This document shows positions 57,201 to 64,000 of a stretch of 64,000 bases of DNA, in pieces. Under the pieces are notes generated by a model. That model did no database searches. It was given only the letters and a program-made list of their open reading frames with translations, and was not told the DNA's origin. Origin of the DNA: Euonymus europaeus (lineage: Eukaryota > Streptophyta > Magnoliopsida > Celastrales > Celastraceae); the NCBI GenBank assembly GCA_963580455.1, contig OY756967.1, positions 15,150,501-15,214,500 on the forward strand, given 5' to 3'. The position numbers and the translations under genes are program-made. The stretch's first letter is position 1. Every line of letters begins with the position of its first letter.

Positions 57201-59282
57201 GACAATGCAAAAGAATGCGGTATATGGACTCGAAATCAGATTTGCAGACACCTGTTAACTAGGTGATATTCTCATTTCTGTAAGTTATCAGTGGTAAAAA
57301 AAAAAAAATCCCCATTCCCAACCCCAAAAAAAAAAAGAAGGAAAAAAGCAATCTGGGGAGAAATTGTAGGCTTCCCAATGCAGAGCCAAAGAAAAGAGGG
57401 GATGCCCAGGTAACAACCCAAATAATATAAAATCCAAGACATTAGGCAGACAATTTTGGCAAGATTATATTTTCCCAATGGAATAGGAGGAAAAGGAAAA
57501 GCACATGATTTATATTTTTCACAGTAAACAGTTCATGAAGTAAGTTCCAGATAATCCTGTAGCCGAATATCAATCTTATTCTCATCCTCAACTTGTTCAT
57601 CGCTTCATTTATTTCATGTCGGATGATAAACTAGTCTTGCTTCCTTGTACCCTTCAAAATCTTAATAGTGCATTCCTTATTCTTAGTAGAATCATCTTCC
57701 ATAATGCACTCAACAGTCAACGCTCCATCTACACTTCCAATTTCTAGTGGATTCAAGGGAGAAGGAGGCTAGAAGAAATTAAGACGATGAAAGCAAATGA
57801 GTATTTAACATGTGGTTGGTGTTTGAGATTTCAGCTAAATGAACATCCAAGAAGGCATTATATTTTGGCCTTCCATCCAGCTGAATGAACATTTCATGTC
57901 TTCCAACTCCTCTTCAACTGGTGATTAAAAGAAAAACATGTAGATCATGGATTACATCACTTGGCCTAATAAGTTGTGTAACTTACGAATGAAACCTCTA
58001 TATGACTACACAAATTAATCAAGTCACATGTAGATCACGAATTACATCATTTGTCCTAATAAGTTGTGACAGTTATGAACGAAAAGCTCTATATGACTAC
58101 ACCAAATAATGGAGCTGCAAGGATCTCTCATATGACAACGCATTCTCATGTCACTTGTCCTAATCATCGACTGTTACGAAGGAAAAGATTTATATGACCA
58201 CAAAAAATTGAGGTACAAGGTTCCTCAGACCACTACTTTTAAAAGATAACGCAAATTTCCTAAGATGAGTTCAACTAGAACAGAAATCTCGCATGGAACA
58301 AAATGGTAAAGCTCGTTTGATACTATACTAATAGTACGAAATTTCCAAAACAAATAGTACGAACTGATATCACATTCTCACATAAAATACTTTTAATTCT
58401 TCTACTTTTTGCTCCTTAAAAATGCAAATTAAAATTCTAGTATGAAAAATCACATTGTTTAGAAGCAGAGAGATTTCAAGACCATATTGTAAACTTGCAC
58501 AAAATAAGTTATTTAAGCGCAATGACATAGCCAAAATCAATTTCAGCTCAATATATTGTTTCAGCTGAATCAGTAGTTTTTTTTTTTACGGGTGCCTTCC
58601 CAAACCAAATAACCATAACACCAAATTTATTTCATAATCCACACGTCTCGTTCCTCCATGATAGGTATAACCATACACCATATTTCAAGCCCAAAAGCGT
58701 AAGGAATATCAAATGAAAACAAAAAATCCTAAAAGAAGAATCATTGTAATAATAAGAAGCGGGTAAAATAAAGCTTACATCGATTTGGCCTTTCTTCGCA
58801 ACATTAGACCAGTCCTTGGCGGCCACACCTGTTCTCCAATCAAATTCAACAGTTATAGTCTCCTGTGGCTTGTGATCAGGCGCCCAAAAGCAAGCCATAT
58901 AGTCCCCAGCCTCAGCGGCCGTAAAAGCAAACTGCCCCGACTCCACGAGCTCAGCGTTGTGGTAGTTGTTCCCATAAGCCGAAGTCACCTACAAATACGG
59001 AAGTACAGTTAGAAAATTCATCCTCCGAAAAATACAATCAAACTCAAACAAACAACTATTCGATGTTCCAACCCTGACGGTGACTCTGTGGTTCTCAGGC
59101 AAGGGTTGGCCCTCTCTCTGATTAACGACATGGTACTTGCCAAGGGTCATGGAGTTGCTTTTGATGTCCTCCGCTATGCATTTTGTATGACCCGATTGCA
59201 ATTCGAAGCGGAGAGACTGAGAAAATGATGACAGAAACCCTAAGGTGATCGCTACCAGAAGAAAAGAGTTTGGTCTAGCCAT
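54241..59282 (-). CDS. p24 delta-type transmembrane emp24 domain protein (four exons)
   Basis: Exons on the minus strand are 59282-59073, 58988-58779, 54570-54494 and 54385-54241, all with GT-AG introns, giving 642 bp and 213 residues, the normal size for plant p24 proteins. These are type I membrane proteins of the ER-Golgi system that help load cargo into COPI and COPII vesicles. Residues 1-23 form a signal peptide (MARPNSFLLVAITLGFLSSF...). The GOLD domain follows (LRFELQSGHTKCIAEDIKSN; Cys35 and Cys103 in YMACFW could pair). A coiled-coil region spans about 141-172 (VMELELKKLYDSVNSIHEEM), a transmembrane segment about 182-203, and the cytosolic tail FFEKKKII carries a diaromatic FF and a KKxx retrieval signal. 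The delta subfamily is assigned by overall sequence style. Intron 2 is 4.2 kb and filled with mobile DNA. The coding sequence is intact. Confidence 0.93.
55086..55973 (-). mobile_element. TIR transposon copy G2 (888 bp) carrying host gene sequence
   Basis: Perfect 12-bp ends GTGCCTGTTTGG and CCAAACAGGCAC, flanked by ATT on both sides (55083-55085 and 55974-55976). A 3-bp duplication points to PIF/Harbinger- or CACTA-like transposition; the superfamily is not certain. Both terminal regions are shared with G1 (48827-50203). The interior holds a JAZ-like fragment not seen in G1, which makes G2 a Pack-type (gene-capturing) element. It lies in intron 2 of the p24 gene. Confidence 0.8.
55325..55600 (-). 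pseudogene. Captured JAZ10/TIFY9-like gene fragment
   Basis: Minus-strand reading inside G2 gives, in order: IQTGIYSKID (about 55595-55565), then after a frameshift PQILKSVISLGSLNQNSKKS, SVPSTP (about 55490-55473) and HLTIFYNGMVGIFDMAEDK, with the TIFY motif TIFYNG at 55380-55363. This order (SKIDPE-type motif, SVPSTP motif, TIFY/ZIM motif) is that of JAZ10/TIFY9-type jasmonate repressors, recognised from memory of the family. The Jas motif is absent: the text diverges right after the TIFY motif. The fragment is too short to be a functional repressor. It runs in the same direction as the p24 gene. Confidence 0.75.
56620..56720 (+). mobile_element. tRNA-derived SINE-like unit
   Basis: GTGGCTTAGTGGCATCCGAC resembles an RNA polymerase III A box (TGGCTTAGTGG), and GATTTGACTCCCCC about 35 bases on resembles a B box. 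This layout is typical of plant tRNA-related SINEs. Ends and target duplication were not defined. It lies in intron 2 of the p24 gene. Confidence 0.4.
56830..57275 (-). mobile_element. LINE 3' fragment in p24 intron 2
   Basis: Minus-strand text reads SDFESIYRILLHCHWCRNMW, then ILPLTITWMTWIERNNRIYT, the zinc-binding and C-terminal region of plant LINEs. It ends in a tail with AATAAAAAAAAAT near 56845-56835. It is 5'-truncated at about 57275. Confidence 0.65.
57936..58225. repeat. About 90-bp tandem repeat, three units
   Basis: Units start at 57936 and 58026 (ACATGTAGATCA...ATTACATCA...CCTAATAAGTTGTG...TATATGACTACAC), with a degenerate third unit at about 58130-58225 that shares CACTTGTCCTAAT and TATATGACCACA. 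Noncoding, within p24 intron 2. Confidence 0.8.
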
Positions 59283-59759
59283 GGCGAATACTGCACAGTG
59301 TTACTTGGTTGCTTCGTTTCGTCTCTGACAATCAAACGCAATCGGAGGAGGAGGAGGAGGAGAAGTGGGGCAAAGTCCAAGCGACGTCTCAAGCTGGTCG
59401 CTTTTTGCGACACAGTACAGTAATGTTGTGATTTACATATGTGCCATCGCCAGGCTCCAAGAGGGGGAATGCCGTTTGACTCGATCTATACCGGATCCGA
59501 CTTTAGTTGAGCTGATTAAAAGAAATTATTTTATTTTTACTTCAGTACAAAATAGTACATGTTTTGTTGCTATTAACAATTCGGTAATACTACAAATACA
59601 TAGATAATTCATTTCATAATATTCATAATTGACGAGACATCGAGTAGATTGATGAGTGATGACACACCAATTTCAAACTCTACAAATTTCAATTTAAACC
59701 CCACAATTTAAAAAGATCGCCCACATTGGAACACATTTGTACATAATTGCAGAGGATGG
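59283..59759 (-). promoter_or_regulatory. 5' flank of the p24 gene
   Basis: Upstream of the p24 start codon. It contains a (GGA)n tract at 59344-59362, probably in the 5' untranslated region. No confident TATA box or specific element could be assigned. The region is bounded on the right by the tail of a LINE. Confidence 0.35.
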
Positions 59760-59788
59760 TTTTTTTTTTTTGAGTAAATTGATATTTC

Positions 59789-60584
59789 TTATTTCAAATC
59801 CAATGCTAACGCATTACAAATAAAGAAGGACGGAACAGGCTTCCAAACTAAAGCATCTGACAAAGAATCTGTTGCTCTGGCAAAGAAATGAGCAACAAGA
59901 TTCGCAAATCTTTTTACATAAACATACTTGGAATCTATAAACTCCATGAGTAATTTCTTACAGTCTTCAATTACTGATCCAAAATGAGAGACATTAAAAA
60001 TTAAAGAATCAAGCGCTTGAACTACCAAGAGTGCATCTGTCTCCATTAGCAAATGCTAAAAACCCAAACTTTTAATCCAGCTTAAAGCTTCTCTAAAACT
60101 TATGGCCTCCGCTATCTTAACTTCATAACAGTCCCACACCCGCCTACTTCTTGCTGCAATGAATTTGCCATTTGAATCACTAAGAACGCAACCCATACCT
60201 GAGCGATTCTCACTTGAAAAGATAGTTGCGTCAACATTACATTTAACCCAACCAGCTTGAGATTTTTTTCCATGCACTTGGGAACCTTTGATAAGGACCA
60301 TTAACTACCACCGTGTTCTTCTTTCGAGCCTCACGCCATTGTCCTAACACCTATTCGGCAAACCCAACCATTTGCTGTACCGATCGTGAAATGTCATTCC
60401 ATAACATATCATTCCGACCTTGCCATAAGCTCCAAATAAGCATGGTTGTCCTACATTTATTCTCAGCAGAAAATCTTTCAAAAATACTCATAATCTCATC
60501 CACAATACTGGATACCATCTCACCATCCAACCCCAACCCGCTTTGCAGCCAACATTCTTTAGCAAAAGGGCAACCAAGAAACAA
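59789..60584 (-). pseudogene. LINE H zinc-binding tail and RNase H
   Basis: FLGCPFAKECWLQSGLGLDG and TTMLIWSLWQGRNDMLWND (60584-60351) form the zinc-binding tail. GWVKCNVDATIFSSENRSGM, VKIAEAISFREALSW (60301-60056) and METDALLVVQAL (60052-59789) match the plant LINE RNase H with Asp, Glu and Asp positions visible. A stop at 60055-60053 splits it. Confidence 0.85.
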
Positions 60585-60657
60585 GTGAAGACATTATTCA
60601 AGCTCTTCATTAAACCACATACAAATATTTGACACATCAACTCTTCGGGCCACAAGA

Positions 60658-61464
60658 TTATCTTGTGTAGGTAAACAATTTCGACACACTCTCCATAAAT
60701 GAATGCGTACCTTCGGAGGAATATTTAGGCTTCAAATATGCTTGCATCATCATCTCTACTCTGCCTTCTAATATGCTTGCATCATCATCTCTACTCTGCC
60801 TCTCCTCCAACAAGAAGTTATAGGCACTTTTTACAGTGTACACTCCCTTTCAATCTGACCCCCAGAAGCTTGCATCGTCAACATGTCGAACACTGAGAGG
60901 TATACTTGAGATTAATTACTTGTCCCTATCACTAAAAATCAATTCAATTGCAACACTATCCCATGTCCGGCTTCCCTCCTCCATAAGATCAACCACCTTC
61001 AAATCCTCCAATCCTTCAACACACGGTGTCAAAATGAGAGCATCCCTCCTAATTGGCAACCACTGATCCTTCCAAACACTAATATTATATCCATTACACA
61101 CCCTCCATCTAGTGCCCCCGTAAATCAAGCTTTGAGCTGATAGAATACTTCTCCATACATAACTAGGATTGTGCCCCATCTTCGCATCCATAAAGAAGGA
61201 ATTGAGGAAATACCTGGCTTTAAAAACCTTACTTACTAAAGGAGAAGGTTCCTTAACAAATCTCCATCCTTGCTTGCCCAACAGCGCAAGATTGAAATCA
61301 TACAATCTTCGAAATCTCATATCTCCATGTACCTTTCTTCCACACATTCTGCCCCAACCCAACCACTTTATACCACCATTACTACCACCCAAACCCCACC
61401 AAAAAGAATTCATCATTTTTTCCAAATCATCACAAAGAAACAAAGGTAAAAGAAAAACACTCAT
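60658..61464 (-). pseudogene. LINE H RT C-terminal and zinc-binding region
   Basis: The open frame 61464-60916 has MMNSFWWGLGGSNGGIKWLG, NLALLGKQGWRFVKEPSPLV and WRVCNGYNISVWKDQWLP, typical of the region after the RT thumb. Positions 60843-60658 continue into the zinc-binding part (YTVKSAYNFLLEE). A 35-bp tandem duplication at 60736-60805 shifts the frame there. Confidence 0.85.
60736..60805. repeat. 35-bp perfect-to-near-perfect tandem duplication
   Basis: ATATGCTTGCATCATCATCT... starts at 60736 and again at 60771. Because 35 is not a multiple of three, it adds a frameshift to the LINE. Confidence 0.9.
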
Positions 61465-61782
61465 GATGTATAAGTGTACCGCTTAAGCTACTGATTTTAT
61501 GAAAATTTCCTTTTCTGCTCTACTCAGAAATTTCCTCTTCCACCCTTTAATTTTTTGCCAAACTTGGTCCTTAATAAAGCCAAAGACCTAGGTTTTCTTC
61601 CTTCCAATCAAAGATGGCAACCCCAAATAATTACCCTGACCCACTGTTTGTGTTACCTCACACATTAGCCAATTCCCCTCTCATATTTGCACTAACATTT
61701 GAGCTAAAGGAAATAGAAGATTTTTGAAAATTCACAGATTGACCTGAAGATTTTTCATACATCTAAAACATATTTTTTACTC

Positions 61783-62838
61783 TTAGGCTTTCCTCCAGAT
61801 TTTCACAAAAAAACAAGAAACTGTCATCTGCAAAAAAGAGATGTGATACCGATGGGGCCCCTTGGAAACTTTGCATCCATGAAGTACCTTTTGAGATTCA
61901 TACTTATTAATGATAGAAGATAACCTCTCAGCACATATGATAAACAAATACGGTGAGAGTGGGTCGCCCTGGCGAATCCCTCTACTCGGCAAAATCGGGC
62001 CATACTCCTTGCCTCCATGAACAATTCTATAGCTTACAGTGGATACGCACATCATTATCAGAGAAATCCACTTCGAATCAAAACCAAACCGAATCATCAT
62101 TTGTTGCAAAAACTCCCATTCGAGCCTATCATATGCTTTGCTAATATCCAGTTTTAGCGCAGCGAACCTCAGTTTCCCTTGAGTTCGCCTCTTCATATAA
62201 TGGAAAACTTCGGAAAGCTACCAGAAAATTATCTGTAATCAGTTGACTTGTGAAAAATGCACTTTGGGTGGTCGAAATAATATGCTTTAAAACTTGCTTC
62301 AATCTGTTAGCCAACATCTTCGACACAATTTTATAAAGGACATTACAAAGAGATATTGGCCAAAATTCTGACAAAACTCTGGATTTTTCTTTTTTGGAAT
62401 CAAGAAAATAGTTGTTTCATTTAGTCCCTCCGGTAAAACACAATCATCAAGAAACTTCAGACACGCAGTAACCACATCCTCCCCTACAATTGACCAAAAT
62501 TTTTGAAAAAATGTAGGATTCATACCATCTAGCCCTGGTGATTTATCAGGTTGCATAGAAAACGCAGCCTCTTGAACTTCTTTAGCTGTAAAAGGGGATA
62601 GAAGAGCACGATTCTAGTCTTCAGATACACACTTCCTCACCCCAAGAAACACATCATTTAACTCACATCCACCCAAAGAAAACTGAGCCTGAAAATAAGA
62701 AACCATCAGTTCTCCCAAACCTGAGTTCCAATCACACCATTCCCCTACTTCATTTTTTAATTTCGAAATCAGGTTCTTCTTCTTCTGAGAAGAGTCCATT
62801 GCATGAAAAAAATGAGAATTGGAATCACCCTCCTTCAA
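61783..62838 (-). pseudogene. LINE H reverse transcriptase
   Basis: Blocks on the minus strand: KEGDSNSHFFHAMDSSQKKK (62838), DKSPGLDGMNPTFFQKFW (62556), [20 protein letters not shown] (62374), [20 protein letters not shown] (62196) and GIRQGDPLSPYLFIICAERL. The catalytic FADD is present in the -1 frame (near 61835, LFFADDSFLFF) after a frameshift. Frameshifts also occur near 62350 and 62200. Confidence 0.9.
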
Positions 62839-63258
62839 CCAAAACTGCTTTGCCCGCTGCTTCCAAAAAAAATTCTTGTTGCAACAAAACCTGATTCAGC
62901 TCTCTTTGCTTCTCAAAAAATTCTTGAACTGCCAAACCATTCCGTAGAGGTCTTAACCACTTAAAACTGCCCTCAATTGCTTAATCAAAGTCTTGAATTT
63001 CTTAGAAATATCTGCCCCCCAACTCTGAAATTCCTCACTACAAGTTTTAATCTTCATCAAAATAGTTTGATTTACACCCTTACTCCATCCCTGAGCCACC
63101 ACCTCCTTACACTCATCCTCCTAAAGCCAAGCGTTTTCAAATCTGAAGGCCCGCCTATAAACCTGAAAATTAGGCCTTAGAAGATTAAGAAAAATAGGAG
63201 AGTGATCTGAAGCCGTAGCTTCCAGATTAAACACCTTAGCATCCAGATACATGTTCAT

Positions 63259-63909
63259 CTAATTCTGATTAGCTAAAACTTGATCTAAAGTCTCGTCTAC
63301 CCACTGCTCTAAGCCTCTTCCCCTCTCCCATGTAAAATTATACCCCTCCATACCCGGATCAAACAACTCGCAATCTTCAACAGCTTCTCTAAATCCAGTT
63401 AAAAGCCAACTTGGATGCTCCATATGCCCTCTTTTTTCAGCAAGTAAAAGGAGGTCATTGAAGTCACCAATACAACACCAAGGGAGATTCGAGACACTAC
63501 TCAGCCTGTACAAAAGATTCCAAAACTATCTCTGCCTTCACCTCTCTAGATAGCCATAGAACCCTATCAACCTCCACTCCTCCTTCTCAGGAATTTTGAT
63601 AGTAAGATCAATATGATTACTTGAATAACTGAGCAACCTTACATTTCCTTCCTCTTTCCAGAACATTGCAATTCCTCCTCCATGTCCTGATCGCTCCACT
63701 ACAAAACTCCTCCCGAAACTCATCTGTCGGCCAACCCTCTCCATTACATTCCTACCTACAAAAGTTTCAATTAAAAAAAACATGGGCTTCTTTAAATATA
63801 TAAGGTCCTTCAAGACCTGAATTGTCAATGGGTTGCCCAGCCCACGACAATTCCAGTTAAGAGTAATCATGGGCCTAGGCAGGCCTTGATGTGTGTATTT
63901 TTGTACCAC
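63259..63909 (-). pseudogene. LINE H endonuclease domain
   Basis: MITLNWNCRGLGNP is the standard plant LINE ORF2 start, followed by MFFLIETFVGRN (ET motif) and GGGIAMFWKE. After a stop near 63538, LPWCCIGDFNDLLLLAEKRG (GDFN motif) and YNFTWERGRGLEQWVDETLD follow. These are APE-type endonuclease motifs used for target nicking. The domain is split by a stop and a frameshift. Confidence 0.85.
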
Positions 63910-63930
63910 ATCTATTCATATATTTCCAAT

Positions 63931-64000
63931 CATAATCATCTTATTTTGAGTTGATATAACATGAATTATTTCATTTTTGATGTATGAAGATTGATGTGAA
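63931..64000. other. Right edge of window, AT-rich
   Basis: Short AT-rich sequence beyond the LINE ORF2 start. No feature recognised. Confidence 0.4.

Larger units (their letters stand above)
59760..63930 (-). mobile_element. L1-type LINE H, decayed, with poly(A) tail
   Basis: Minus-strand order is endonuclease, RT, zinc-binding region, RNase H and poly(A) (59760-59772). ORF1 (gag-like) is not seen before the window end, so the copy is either 5'-truncated near 63930 or continues beyond 64000. No target duplication of CCATCCTCTGCAATT was found near the right edge. Confidence 0.9.

Noticed and set aside
1..64000. Integrated pararetrovirus or other viral genome
   Set aside because: All RT-containing regions match Athila, chromovirus, Sirevirus or L1-type LINE order and motifs. 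No movement protein or caulimovirid-type coat protein zinc finger context was found.
1..64000. rRNA genes, complete tRNA genes or organelle DNA insertions
   Set aside because: No recognisable conserved rRNA, tRNA or plastid/mitochondrial gene text was seen by eye on either strand; a covariance-model and organelle-genome search would be needed to exclude short pieces.

Overview
This is a transposon-rich stretch of a flowering-plant nuclear genome, most likely a eudicot. The evidence is spliced genes, AT-rich intergenic DNA, Athila, chromovirus, Sirevirus and Ogre-like LTR retroelements, L1-type LINEs, a Mutator-like element (MULE) carrying a Ulp1 protease, and a p24-family secretory gene. Only one gene looks intact: a four-exon p24 delta-type cargo receptor on the minus strand (54241-59282). 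Nearly everything else is mobile DNA, mostly broken by stops, frameshifts and internal deletions.

Layout. Positions 1-32720 form one nested stack. The outermost layer is a minus-strand chromovirus (C, 29422-32720, its left part outside the window). An Athila-type element B (about 10000-29421, minus strand) sits in its RT/RNase H region. Inside the 3' untranslated part of B lie a second Athila element A (11086-20709) and a solo LTR (21500-22607, 5-bp target duplication CTTAT). The 3' LTR of B is in turn cut by a Kaonashi-type MULE (1 to about 9999) that carries a DUF1985/Ulp1 pseudogene and a convergent MURA transposase pseudogene. The MULE itself contains a 2.6-kb Ogre-like solo LTR (2616-5249, target duplication TCAAT).

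Positions 32721-34485 are an unassigned stretch with exon-like pieces and a recurring ACAATGTAAT word. Positions 34486-43776 are a LINE split by a deleted Sirevirus (D, 35617-43084, target duplication GAATT), which holds a solo LTR (37466-39271, TCAAG). A further probable solo LTR lies at 43777-45907, followed by a plus-strand, internally deleted Sirevirus fragment (F, about 45980-48826).

Positions 48827-50203 and 55086-55973 are two inverted copies of one TIR transposon family with different cargo. The second carries a JAZ10/TIFY9-like gene fragment and lies in intron 2 of the p24 gene. That intron also holds a LINE tail, a SINE-like unit and a 90-bp tandem repeat. A 270-bp Mutator-type MITE with a perfect 10-bp target duplication lies at 53081-53350. 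A decayed L1 LINE fills about 59760-63920.

The two most unusual signals are the TGGTCGTGCC word, repeated dozens of times only in noncoding parts of the MULE and always in the sense direction of the neighbouring MULE gene, and the JAZ-like fragment captured by the TIR element.
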